Shown piece after piece: positions 1 to 5,279 of a DNA stretch of 5,587 nucleotides. The position numbers and the translations under genes were made by a program. The notes below the pieces were generated by a model that was given only the letters and a program-made list of their open reading frames with translations, was not told where the DNA came from and did no database searches. Within the stretch, counting starts at the first letter, position 1. Each line of letters starts with the position of its first letter. Source of the stretch: Candidatus Woesearchaeota archaeon. GTDB taxonomy: Archaea; Nanobdellota; Nanobdellia; Woesearchaeales; ARS49. The DNA lies in contig JAHFPE010000063.1 of the NCBI GenBank assembly GCA_023261345.1, forward strand, positions 1-5,587, in the 5' to 3' direction.

Positions 1-726
1 ACTCCAGGACGAGATTTAGCGTACGATGTGGACATTACACTTGAAGAGGCGTATCATGGTACCACGCGCAACGTGCCAATTGAGAAATATGACGCATGCA
101 AACAATGCAAGGGAAAAGGGGGAGATGACACGATCACCTGCCCACAATGTAGAGGGACTGGCGCAGTTCAACAAACAAGACGAACTCCATTTGGCATTTT
201 CGCAACTACAACAACCTGCGGAAGATGTAAAGGTGCTGGCGAAGCAATAAGCAATCCATGCAAGAATTGTGGTGGCGCAGGTCGAGAAGAAGTTGTGCGC
301 AAAGTAGAATTCAAGATTCCTGCTGGTGTAGAGGATAGCATGCGATTACGAGTTCCTGGTGAAGGTGAAGCTGGAGAGCGCGGTGCAAGAACAGGAGACT
401 TGTATGTTCTTGTACACATAAGAGAACACAACTCGCTTCAACGTGAAGGTGCTGATCTTTACACAGCTGCAACAATTCCTTTTATAACTGCCTGTCTTGG
501 CGGAGAAGTAGAAGTTCAAACAATTGAGGGTGCAACAAAAATTGAAGTACCGGAAGGAACACAAACGGGAACACTTCTTCGCATCAAAGGAAAAGGAATG
601 CCAACTCTTAGAGGTGGACAGGGCAATCTTCATGTGAAAATGAAAGTACAGATTCCAACCAAGCTCAGCAAAAAACAAAAAGAACTTCTCAAAGAATTTG
701 CGAAAGAAAAGAAAAGCTGGTTTTAA
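1..726 (+). CDS. dnaJ: Chaperone DnaJ (Hsp40), C-terminal part, 5' end outside window
   Basis: DnaJ is the cytosolic co-chaperone that delivers unfolded clients to DnaK and stimulates its ATPase. The frame is open from base 1, with residues TPGRDLAYD ahead of the first GTG at 28, so the gene enters the window already in progress; the J-domain and Gly/Phe linker are missing only because of the window edge. Seen: four CxxCxGxG zinc-binding repeats (CKQCKGKG, CPQCRGTG, CGRCKGAG, CKNCGGAG) at visible residues about 33-40, 47-54, 73-80 and 87-94, interrupting the first beta-barrel client-binding domain. The second domain (GDLYVLVHI, LYTAATIPF, GNLHVKMKV) and a Lys-rich C-terminal helix (KLSKKQKELLKEF) follow. 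This is the type I (DnaJ/DNAJA) layout with the normal C-terminus. It ends 5 nt from the stop of a convergent gene. In archaea that have it, dnaJ usually sits beside dnaK/grpE; that side is not visible here. Confidence 0.97.
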   Translation, partial: TPGRDLAYDVDITLEEAYHGTTRNVPIEKYDACKQCKGKGGDDTITCPQCRGTGAVQQTRRTPFGIFATTTTCGRCKGAGEAISNPCKNCGGAGREEVVRKVEFKIPAGVEDSMRLRVPGEGEAGERGARTGDLYVLVHIREHNSLQREGADLYTAATIPFITACLGGEVEVQTIEGATKIEVPEGTQTGTLLRIKGKGMPTLRGGQGNLHVKMKVQIPTKLSKKQKELLKEFAKEKKSWF

Positions 727-731
727 TTAAT

Positions 732-1709
732 TCAGATGTTGAGATCGCCTCTTTGGTAAACTGCAAAGTCATCTATCGAATGAAGACCTTTCGCTTCAAG
801 CACAACGTGTGCTACTTTTCCCCCTACTTCTTGCACACACAGCTTATCTGGACTACCATAAGGAACAAAATAAACTCTAATATTTTTGACACGCATTTGC
901 TCCACTCCTTCAGGCTTATTGTTTGAGCCTTTCCCTGTAACTAAATCGCACATTGTTTCTAATTTGTTGGGCTGGTACAAATCTAATCTCATTAACGGAA
1001 TGGAATTTGAAGTTCGGGGTCCTGGACGAAGCTCATATAAAGTAACATACAAATTCTTTCCATCAATTGCTCCTGCACCCAATTGAAAATCGCCGTTATG
1101 TTTAAATCCTGGAACTCTGTACAATTCTACAGGTTCAGATGTATTACATGCCTGTACGCATACAGTCAAATTACTCATGAGAACCAATCCTCTATTTGAG
1201 AAGGTTTTTACATGAGCGCGTGTAGCTTCTGTCCAAGTCACAATCCTACCCTGACCACCTCCATTATATGCACCGCCTGAGTAAATAACAGCGGGATTCT
1301 CATCGCAAACATCGTACATTATAGAATCAATTGTTGCAGCGGCAATTATGTTGTGCGGTCTTCGAAACAAAACAGAACGTTCTAAAATATCACGTGAATC
1401 ATTTGCCAAAACAAATCTGCACCCCTTCGAGTAACCTTTATGTATCGCTCCCTTGTCGGAAAAATAGGTGAGTTCTTCTTGCGAAATCCATAATTTTCCT
1501 TCTTCAAGCAGAATTACTCCTGGCCAAGGTAAGGACGGAAGTACTTTTATTCCTCGTTTCGCGCCTAGAATTGCAACGCCAACCTTGTTGGCACTGAAGT
1601 CACTCTTTTCCTCTCTCAGATAAGTAGTATCACGTACTTGAACAACTAATTCATCATCCCCAAGAACGCTTGGATCAAACTTTTCAACCAATTTTTCAAA
1701 CAAGGACAT
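732..1709 (-). CDS. Unrecognised beta-rich protein, 325 aa
   Basis: I do not recognise this family. The frame has an ATG at 1733, but I prefer the internal ATG at 1709 (MSLFEKLVEKF). A TATA-like CTTTAAAAG centred near 1747 would place transcription start near 1721, downstream of the first ATG, and a purine-rich GAGGT lies 6 nt before the second ATG. After a short N-terminal helix the protein is mostly alternating hydrophobic strands and Gly/Asn/Pro turns (for example GAIDGKNLYVTLYEL, PLMRLDLYQPNK, IRVYFVPYGSPDK, FAVYQRGDLNI), which resembles beta-propeller blades; that is inference from pattern only. No signal peptide or membrane segment is visible, and several Cys residues argue for a cytosolic location. 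It converges on dnaJ with a 5-nt gap, so the two 3' ends overlap functionally. It is preceded by another orphan gene on the same strand, but has its own promoter. Confidence 0.8.
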   Translation of the reverse strand: MSLFEKLVEKFDPSVLGDDELVVQVRDTTYLREEKSDFSANKVGVAILGAKRGIKVLPSLPWPGVILLEEGKLWISQEELTYFSDKGAIHKGYSKGCRFVLANDSRDILERSVLFRRPHNIIAAATIDSIMYDVCDENPAVIYSGGAYNGGGQGRIVTWTEATRAHVKTFSNRGLVLMSNLTVCVQACNTSEPVELYRVPGFKHNGDFQLGAGAIDGKNLYVTLYELRPGPRTSNSIPLMRLDLYQPNKLETMCDLVTGKGSNNKPEGVEQMRVKNIRVYFVPYGSPDKLCVQEVGGKVAHVVLEAKGLHSIDDFAVYQRGDLNI

Positions 1710-1742
1710 GCGTATACCTCTTTGGCGATGCATTTACACTTG

Positions 1743-1751
1743 CTTTTAAAG
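1743..1751 (-). promoter_or_regulatory. TATA-like box for the 732-1709 gene
   Basis: CTTTAAAAG on the minus strand, centred near 1747. An archaeal start about 26 nt downstream falls near 1721. This excludes the ATG at 1733 as the start for this promoter and leaves a leader of about 12 nt, carrying GAGGT, before the ATG at 1709. Confidence 0.5.
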
Positions 1752-1788
1752 ATTGTGAAAAGTAAATTATGAAATATTTTTTCGTCTA

Positions 1789-2310
1789 TCATATTCTGTG
1801 CGAATTCGTAAGTTGAATATCGTACTGCAAAAATAGACCTATTCTACATTCTGCACGAATACCTTTGAAACATGGCTGTTGCACAGTGTACGTTAATCTG
1901 CCCGGCTCAGATAAATCGCGATGAAATTCTATTCTAGTTCCTCTTGGGAACTGATGAACATCTTTAACATTCTGACTTAAACTTTCAAACTCCGCTAATC
2001 GCTCTGCTGTTTTCATTATATACGAAGCTGGTACGGAAATTACTACCCCTGCACTCCAGTACATTTCAGTACCTACAACCGTTGCCAGACTCACCTTTTC
2101 TTTACATCCCTTTGTGATATCACTAAAATTGGTAACCGCAGTAATCAACTGAGTTGCACCCTCGGCTAGAGTATAATCTTTGGGAACCTCATCAAATATC
2201 AATGAGCGATTATTAATTTTCAATAGTGTACGTGATACCCCAACCCACTTTTCAGGTCCGCGTGGTAGCGGTTCATCAGAGTAGTCACGTCCAAAACCAG
2301 GATCAATCAT
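1789..2310 (-). CDS. Unrecognised protein, 173 aa
   Basis: No family recognised. The N-terminus is Pro/Gly/Asp-rich and probably disordered (MIDPGFGRDYSDEPLPRGP). From about residue 22 there is a predicted mixed beta/alpha domain with strands such as SRTLLKINNRSLIFDEV, an amphipathic helix around MKTAERLAEFESLSQ, and C-terminal strands (TRIEFHRDL, RLTYTVQQP, IGLFLQYDIQL). Three Cys residues are spread out and do not form a zinc motif. There is no signal peptide or membrane helix, so it is probably soluble and cytosolic. The ATG at 2310 lies 27 nt from the centre of a clear TATA box (ATTTATAAG), which fits a leaderless mRNA and supports this start. It reads towards the 732-1709 gene, 79 nt upstream of that gene's start, with a separate promoter between them, so they are neighbours rather than an obligatory operon. 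Confidence 0.8.
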   Translation of the reverse strand: MIDPGFGRDYSDEPLPRGPEKWVGVSRTLLKINNRSLIFDEVPKDYTLAEGATQLITAVTNFSDITKGCKEKVSLATVVGTEMYWSAGVVISVPASYIMKTAERLAEFESLSQNVKDVHQFPRGTRIEFHRDLSEPGRLTYTVQQPCFKGIRAECRIGLFLQYDIQLTNSHRI

Positions 2311-2332
2311 AGAGAATAATTATTTGAGTTAT

Positions 2333-2341
2333 CTTATAAAT
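2333..2341 (-). promoter_or_regulatory. TATA box for the 1789-2310 gene
   Basis: ATTTATAAG on the minus strand, centred at 2337, 27 nt from the ATG at 2310: the archaeal spacing for a transcript beginning at the start codon. The box is close to symmetric, so it could also act on the plus strand, where initiation would fall near 2363. Confidence 0.65.
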
Positions 2342-2349
2342 CTTAGTCC

Positions 2350-2395
2350 CGCAAAACATTTCCGAGAGTGAGAATAAACGATGTTGCGAATTTTT
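2350..2395 (+). other. Hairpin followed by T-run
   Basis: An 8-bp stem with a 2-nt bulge: 2350-2359 (CGCAAAACAT) against 2381-2388 (ATGTTGCG), followed by AATTTTT at 2389-2395. On the plus strand it has the shape of a terminator, but no plus-strand gene runs into it, so its role is unclear. It lies just upstream of the promoter of the 1789-2310 gene and next to the tRNA 3'-end copy. Confidence 0.3.
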
Positions 2396-2413
2396 ATGGA
2401 CTGGCCGGGATTC
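2396..2413 (-). repeat. 18-bp direct copy of the 3' end of tRNA-Ala(GGC)
   Basis: The minus-strand sequence GAATCCCGGCCAGTCCAT is identical to 2529-2546, the T-arm 3' strand, acceptor 3' strand, discriminator and one flanking base of the intact tRNA, 133 bp away in the same orientation. Duplication of a tRNA 3' end is the usual trace of site-specific integration, or of a decayed tandem tRNA. The 115 bp between the copies contain no integrase and no credible gene, so at most this is a remnant. Confidence 0.75.
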
Positions 2414-2430
2414 CTTGAAGCTCCGCAGAG

Positions 2431-2480
2431 CGAAAGGTGCCAAAAATGCGAATCTTGTGAAGCATTTTTGAGCACGTTCG
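2431..2480. repeat. Long imperfect inverted repeat (hairpin)
   Basis: 2437-2449 (GTGCCAAAAATGC) pairs with 2462-2475 (GCATTTTTGAGCAC): 13 bp with one bulged base and a 12-nt loop. It is extended outward by CGAA 2431-2434 against TTCG 2477-2480. Farther out, CGGGATT at 2406-2412 can pair with AATCCCG at 2481-2487, enclosing the small hairpin GCTC-CGCA-GAGC at 2420-2431. The outer arms are the two tRNA-derived segments, so the hairpin is bounded by opposed pieces of tRNA-Ala. It may be a structured RNA or the palindromic remnant of a mobile element. Confidence 0.55.
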
Positions 2481-2488
2481 AATCCCGA
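2472..2488 (+). repeat. T-arm-like element, inverted relative to tRNA-Ala(GGC)
   Basis: GCACGTTCGAATCCCGA on the plus strand. The core GTTCGAATCCCG (2476-2487) is identical to the T-arm of the minus-strand tRNA 41 nt away, but in opposite orientation. A matching element GCATGTTCAAGTCCCGA sits at the same place beside the second tRNA (5227-5243). The bases either side do not form a T-stem, so it is not a second tRNA. Confidence 0.7.
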
Positions 2489-2529
2489 TAGAAAATGTAC
2501 GTGGGCGAGCGAAGCAAGAATGTAGCTAA

Positions 2530-2601
2530 TGGACTGGCCGGGATTCGAACCCGGAGTCTCCCGCAAGCCAAGCGGGCGCGTTACCGTTATGCCACCAGCC
2601 C
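2530..2601 (-). tRNA. tRNA-Ala (anticodon GGC)
   Basis: A 72-nt cloverleaf on the minus strand. The acceptor GGGCTGG/CCAGTCC contains the G3-U70 pair that identifies alanine tRNAs to AlaRS. The anticodon stem CCCGC/GCGGG encloses the loop TTGGCTT (anticodon GGC, reads GCC and GCU). The T-arm is CCGGG-TTCGAAT-CCCGG and the discriminator is A73. The D-stem is short, with an A-C mismatch at its third pair. No intron is present and CCA is not encoded (TTA follows A73), so a CCA-adding enzyme is needed. A likely TATA box at 2639-2647 implies a 5' leader of about 16 nt for RNase P to remove. It shares acceptor and T-stem sequence with the tRNA-Ala(CGC) at 5280-5351. Confidence 0.96.
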
Positions 2602-2611
2602 TTTTACCTTA

Positions 2612-2660
2612 TTTTTATCATATTATTTCTTCAAGCGTATTAAAAAGGTATCGAAGGAAA
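2612..2660. promoter_or_regulatory. Conserved promoter block between tRNA-Ala(GGC) and the plus-strand RNA
   Basis: This segment is strongly conserved with 5362-5410 (TTTTTAYCRTATTA, TCAAG, ATTAAAAAG, TATCGAAGGAAA). ATTAAAAAG at 2639-2647, read on the minus strand as CTTTTTAAT preceded by CGATAC, is a TATA box whose start would fall near 2617, giving a 16-nt tRNA leader; the second copy gives the same 16 nt. Read on the plus strand the same box would start a transcript near 2669, at the beginning of the structured element. A bidirectional promoter is therefore possible; use in the tRNA direction is the better supported. Confidence 0.55.
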
Positions 2661-2667
2661 ACTGGAC

Positions 2668-2830
2668 TACGACCTTCTACTCCAAAAATTAGCAACGGCG
2701 AATGTTGCCCATTTAGGAATATCTAGACGGAAAAATGTGCAGGACTAACACTAACATAAAAGACCTGCGCATTTTTCCCTTCAGTTAGTGTGTTGAAGCA
2801 CACCCTGCCAACGCCTTTTGTTTCAGAAGT
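2668..2830 (+). ncRNA. Candidate structured RNA, copy A
   Basis: Homologous to 5418-5577, with structure better conserved than sequence. P1: AATT 2687-2690 with AGTT 2783-2786, enclosing two hairpins. P2: GCAACG 2692-2697 with TGTTGC 2703-2708, 5-nt loop GCGAA. P3: 2729-2743 with 2764-2778, 15 bp, 20-nt loop, one U-G wobble. Downstream P4: GTGTG 2788-2792 with CACAC 2799-2803, loop TTGAAG. GAAG 2826-2829 can pair with CTTC 2779-2782 and may mark the 3' end. A T-rich CCTTTTGTTT at 2814-2823 lies just before that. Wobble pairs in P1, P2 and P3 are valid only on the plus strand, which gives the transcribed strand. No known family (RNase P, SRP, 5S, C/D guide) fits what I can see. Boundaries are approximate, set from the promoter box and the last conserved pairing. 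No ORF of note overlaps. Confidence 0.62.
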
Positions 2831-2843
2831 AAGAATACGATGG

Positions 2844-3323
2844 TTAGTCATTATTCACTTGTTCACGTATAACAGGCGGGCAACCATTCGAAAAATATGC
2901 TATCGTAAGTCTGTGAAGATCTCGCATAGTTTCAACTTGTTCTCTGGGTAAATATTCAAGTTTATAACCTGGAATTGTCGGAAAGAAAAGCCCTCCAAAT
3001 CCTCTGTACCTACCCTTCGGATGAGTAAATGAGAATTGGACGAAAGCAAGTCCTCTTTTTTCCGCGAACCTTCTTGTCAAATCACCATCTAATTTTTCAG
3101 TTCCATGATCCTGTCTAACAGTTTCACACTTATCTATTGCAAGTCTGTCTCCTAAGTTTACTATTTCTTGATAAATAAAACTTGTTGAAACGCGTAATTC
3201 ACGACAAAAATACGCAAGGAGGTTTTCTGCACCTGATCTATCAAGCACGTTCGGAAATTCTATCTTGGTTAATTCTGCTAGTGTTTCTAGTTTACTTGGA
3301 CTTTGTGCTTGCGATGGTGGCAT
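2844..3323 (-). CDS. Unrecognised protein, 159 aa
   Basis: No family recognised. The first 12 or so residues (MPPSQAQSPSKL) are Pro/Ser/Gln-rich and probably disordered. The middle is predicted helical (ETLAELTKIEF, GAENLLAYFCREL, TSFIYQEIVNLGDRL), then charged, followed by an aromatic/Gly-rich stretch (FSFTHPKGRYRGFGGLFFP) and a final helix (REQVETMRDLHRLTIAYF). Three Cys residues are dispersed. There is no signal peptide or transmembrane helix, so it is probably cytosolic. The ATG at 3323 lies about 28 nt from a TATA-like GTTTTTAAGG, which supports this start and a nearly leaderless mRNA. It is downstream of msrA on the same strand with a 48-nt gap that contains its own promoter, so it can be expressed independently. 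Its stop is 13 nt from the predicted 3' end of the convergent structured RNA. Confidence 0.8.
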   Translation of the reverse strand: MPPSQAQSPSKLETLAELTKIEFPNVLDRSGAENLLAYFCRELRVSTSFIYQEIVNLGDRLAIDKCETVRQDHGTEKLDGDLTRRFAEKRGLAFVQFSFTHPKGRYRGFGGLFFPTIPGYKLEYLPREQVETMRDLHRLTIAYFSNGCPPVIREQVNND

Positions 3324-3345
3324 AATAATTGTTCACGCACCACTT

Positions 3346-3355
3346 CCTTAAAAAC
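3346..3355 (-). promoter_or_regulatory. TATA-like box for the 2844-3323 gene
   Basis: GTTTTTAAGG on the minus strand, centred near 3351, about 28 nt from the ATG at 3323, in the 48-nt gap after msrA. The spacing matches the other boxes in this window and predicts a leader of about 0-2 nt. Confidence 0.55.
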
Positions 3356-3371
3356 TTAATTGCTGTTGGTT

Positions 3372-3887
3372 TCAAATGTGACAAACCTTTCCGTGTTTCA
3401 ATAAATATTTCTGATGATATTCTTCTGCTGGAAAAAATTGTGTTGCTTGAATAATTTCTGTAACAACAGGAACTCCTTTTTTTATGAGTTTTTGTTTTGC
3501 TGCTTCTGCCACTTTTTGTTGTTCTTCAGTGTGATAAAATATTGCTGATCTATACTGACTGCCAACGTCAGGTCCTTGTCTATTTTTTGTTGTTGGGTTG
3601 TGACACTTCCAGAATACTTCAAGTAATTGCTCAAACGAGATAATTTTTGGATCAAACTCAACTTGTACTGCTTCTGCATGACCTGTTTCGCTCGTGCATA
3701 CCATTTCATAGGTGGGATCTTTCATGTTACCTCCCGCATAACCGACTGTTGTTTTGATTATTCCTTTAAGCGAACGAAATGCTTCTTCAACTCCCCAAAA
3801 ACAGCCTGCTGCGAATGTTGCGATTGTGCCAGCGTGCGAATCATTTTTTGTTTGGCTAATCGATTTTTTTCCTTTGAAGTTTAGCAT
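3372..3887 (-). CDS. msrA: Peptide methionine (S)-S-oxide reductase MsrA
   Basis: MsrA reduces the S-epimer of methionine sulfoxide, free or in proteins, repairing oxidative damage in the cytosol; the catalytic Cys is recycled by a second Cys and thioredoxin. Seen: GCFWGVE with catalytic Cys29, GYAGG 49-53, Tyr60, GHAEAV 69-74 with Glu72, FDP 78-80, the HNPT variant of HDPT at 96-99, GPDVGSQYRS 105-114 with Asp107 and Tyr112, and AEEYHQKY near the end. Spacings from the catalytic Cys to Tyr60, Glu72, Asp107 and Tyr112 (+31, +43, +78, +83) equal those of E. coli Cys51, Tyr82, Glu94, Asp129 and Tyr134. Cys169, third from the C-terminus, is the likely resolving Cys; Cys64 and Cys95 are extra. 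At 171 aa it is full length with a short polar N-terminal extension. No MsrB partner or fusion is visible. The TATA box 25 nt upstream supports this ATG. The gene is divergent from the 4027 gene. Confidence 0.97.
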   Translation of the reverse strand: MLNFKGKKSISQTKNDSHAGTIATFAAGCFWGVEEAFRSLKGIIKTTVGYAGGNMKDPTYEMVCTSETGHAEAVQVEFDPKIISFEQLLEVFWKCHNPTTKNRQGPDVGSQYRSAIFYHTEEQQKVAEAAKQKLIKKGVPVVTEIIQATQFFPAEEYHQKYLLKHGKVCHI

Positions 3888-3908
3888 AGAAATACAAAAT
3901 TTTACCCG

Positions 3909-3916
3909 TATTTAAG
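3909..3916 (-). promoter_or_regulatory. TATA box for msrA
   Basis: CTTAAATA on the minus strand, within CACTTAAATAC, centred about 25 nt from the ATG at 3887. Predicts initiation at or next to the start codon (leaderless). Confidence 0.65.
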
Positions 3917-3931
3917 TGTTTGCTGAGCAAA

Positions 3932-3944
3932 TTCATTGAATGAA
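3932..3944. repeat. Small inverted repeat in the msrA divergent region
   Basis: TTCAT-TGA-ATGAA, with 5-bp arms, located 16 bp upstream of the msrA TATA box in the 139-bp region between divergent genes. It has operator-like placement, but the arms are short and chance is possible. Confidence 0.2.
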
Positions 3945-3996
3945 AATATCCTCTCTAACAACCGCGAAATTCTTCCTATGTTGCAAGTTAACCTAA

Positions 3997-4006
3997 GTTT
4001 AAAAAG
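3997..4006 (+). promoter_or_regulatory. TATA box for the 4027 gene
   Basis: GTTTAAAAAG centred near 4001, 26 nt upstream of the ATG at 4027, preceded by AACCTAA as a possible BRE. Predicts a leaderless mRNA, and probably drives the following gene at 4413 as well. Confidence 0.65.
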
Positions 4007-4026
4007 ACCCAAACTATCTTACGTTT

Positions 4027-4377
4027 ATGTCTAATGATCTTTCTCCCGCAGGTGAACGAATCGCGGTTGATGCAATCTATCGAAAACTTGTAGAAGTAGG
4101 AATGGATCTTCTTAAGTTGTATCATTTTGATACATTGAAGTTCAATTTCACTAAAACAGGAGACCCTCTAGGCACTTTGGAACTAAGTGTACGTCAAATT
4201 GTGACTGGAACAATTTGTGTTACAGTTGGCTATTATGAAGCACGAATAACTCCTAAACTCGGCACTGGCGCATGGATGAAGATGCAGAATAGTGGAGAAA
4301 TCTTTAGTGAATTGGAGAAGGTATTACGAAATGCAAACTACGAGAGTGTGGATCATAAAACCTATACTCGCAAGTAA
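4027..4377 (+). CDS. Unrecognised small protein, 116 aa
   Basis: No family recognised. There is one N-terminal amphipathic helix (about residues 8-32, ERIAVDAIYRKLVEVGMDLL), then a run of beta strands (TLKFNFTKTG, GTLELSVRQIV, TICVTVGYYEARITP), and a C-terminal helix (SGEIFSELEKVLRNANY). The order suggests a compact alpha/beta domain of the size of a small binding or regulatory protein; that is inference from pattern. It has one Cys, no zinc or nucleotide-binding motif, and no signal or membrane segment. The start is well supported by a TATA box 26 nt upstream and the absence of an alternative. The gene is divergent from msrA and followed after 35 nt on the same strand by the 268-aa gene, probably as one transcript. 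Confidence 0.8.
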   Translation: MSNDLSPAGERIAVDAIYRKLVEVGMDLLKLYHFDTLKFNFTKTGDPLGTLELSVRQIVTGTICVTVGYYEARITPKLGTGAWMKMQNSGEIFSELEKVLRNANYESVDHKTYTRK

Positions 4378-4412
4378 TAGAGTAAACAGTATTTTATTGA
4401 TAAGAGTGCAAA

Positions 4413-5219
4413 ATGGAAAAAGGGGAGTATTATCTTGGGTTTGATGAACATTTCTTTATTGGTCAAAACAAAGAAGCTGCCGCGCAACAATATAGAGAGT
4501 TGTTGAAAAACAACCAATTTAGAATTAATGACGGCATTCGGGAAATAAGTCATGCTTCAAATATTTTTTGTAGAAAACTTCGTGAGTTAACTCGCGATGA
4601 ATATTTACACACAAATATGCTTCGAAGAAACGGATCTATTTTAAAAATTTCAATTGATGATTTGGCATCCACGGCAAATCTTTCTTTAGTAGGATCTCAG
4701 AGAGATTTTGTGGCACATGAAGGCAGAGTATGGTCACATCTCGTGCGGCTTTTATTTCCTGAAAAATACGCCGATTTCTCGAATCAGAGGTATAAAATTT
4801 CGAAAATTCCACGATATGATAATTGTGCAAGTTTCGCAAAAGAAGTAATAAGATATGCAGCAAACTTGCCAATTGAAACTCCTTCTTGGCTTTTAAAAGA
4901 TGAAGACAAAACATTCAAAAATGTCATAGGTTCGGAGAGTAATGCTGCATTTAAATTTTGGACACTTGCTCCATACATTCATCTTGAGCTTCAGGAAAAA
5001 GGTAGAACTCCGGATGAGAGTATGCGAAGAATAGTTTCTTGGGCAACAAAAGAAAACGAAAAAGTGCTACCTGCACAATTTTTTCTTGATGGTGTTGGAA
5101 TTGCTGAGAATCGTACGTGGAGCGAAGAAAATCGTCTAGGTTATGATGAACGAATGCCATCACATCTGCTGGCGCGTTTAGCCGCTGAAATTGTTGTTGG
5201 AAAAATTCGCTCAGTATAG
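4413..5219 (+). CDS. Unrecognised largely helical protein, 268 aa
   Basis: No family recognised. The protein is charged and mostly alpha-helical by pattern, with segments such as NKEAAAQQYRELLKNNQF, HASNIFCRKLRELTRDEY, RVWSHLVRLLFPEKY, CASFAKEVIRYAANL, PDESMRRIVSWATKENEKV and PSHLLARLAAEIVVGKI. Trp/Tyr-rich short motifs lie between helices. It has only two Cys residues, no signal peptide, no membrane segment and no P-loop or helix-turn-helix that I can identify. It follows the 116-aa gene by 35 nt. The A/T-rich TATTTTATT at 4390-4398 is too close to the ATG (about 20 nt) for the spacing used elsewhere here, so co-transcription with the 116-aa gene is more likely; a weak GAGTG 6 nt before the ATG may aid translation. 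It ends 8 nt before the T-arm-like element of the second tRNA unit and converges on that tRNA. Confidence 0.82.
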   Translation: MEKGEYYLGFDEHFFIGQNKEAAAQQYRELLKNNQFRINDGIREISHASNIFCRKLRELTRDEYLHTNMLRRNGSILKISIDDLASTANLSLVGSQRDFVAHEGRVWSHLVRLLFPEKYADFSNQRYKISKIPRYDNCASFAKEVIRYAANLPIETPSWLLKDEDKTFKNVIGSESNAAFKFWTLAPYIHLELQEKGRTPDESMRRIVSWATKENEKVLPAQFFLDGVGIAENRTWSEENRLGYDERMPSHLLARLAAEIVVGKIRSV

Positions 5220-5226
5220 ATCGGCG

Positions 5227-5243
5227 TGCATGTTCAAGTCCCG
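5227..5243 (+). repeat. T-arm-like element, inverted relative to tRNA-Ala(CGC)
   Basis: GCATGTTCAAGTCCCGA on the plus strand. The core GTTCAAGTCCCG is identical to the T-arm of the neighbouring minus-strand tRNA, in opposite orientation and 36 nt from the tRNA 3' end. Where the first unit has TTCGAAT in both tRNA and element, this one has TTCAAGT in both. GCAT 5228-5231 and ATGC 5246-5249 can pair and would present the core as a loop; in the first unit CACGT 2473-2477 and ACGTG 2499-2503 could do similarly. Confidence 0.7.
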
Positions 5244-5248
5244 AAATG

Positions 5249-5261
5249 CTGAATAATTCAG
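5249..5261. repeat. Short palindrome between convergent genes
   Basis: CTGAA-TAA-TTCAG, 5-bp arms with a 3-nt loop, between the stop of the 4413-5219 gene and the 3' end of the convergent tRNA. A terminator role is possible, but there is no strong T-run on either strand. Confidence 0.25.
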
Positions 5262-5279
5262 ATGATAATAGTTCGTATT

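Noticed and set aside
28..30. GTG as the start of the DnaJ gene
   Set aside because: The frame stays open to base 1 and the preceding residues continue the DnaJ domain; the J-domain must lie upstream, outside the window.
2396..2546. A live integrated element with attL/attR
   Set aside because: Only 115 bp separate the repeats, with no integrase or other gene; at most it is a scar.
2303..2571. Minus-strand ORFs over the tRNA flank
   Set aside because: They cross the hairpin and the tRNA 3' end, overlap each other in different frames, and their sequence is the translation of tRNA pieces.
2668..2830. C/D-box guide RNA, RNase P RNA, SRP RNA or 5S rRNA
   Set aside because: No paired C (RTGATGA) and D (CTGA) boxes in position, none of the conserved RNase P or SRP domain IV motifs, and two nearby copies would be unexpected for the latter RNAs.
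5227..5249. A second, decayed tRNA on the plus strand built from the T-arm-like element
   Set aside because: The five bases either side of the T-loop do not pair (GCATG against CCCGA; likewise GCACG against CCCGA in unit A), and no acceptor or anticodon arm is present.
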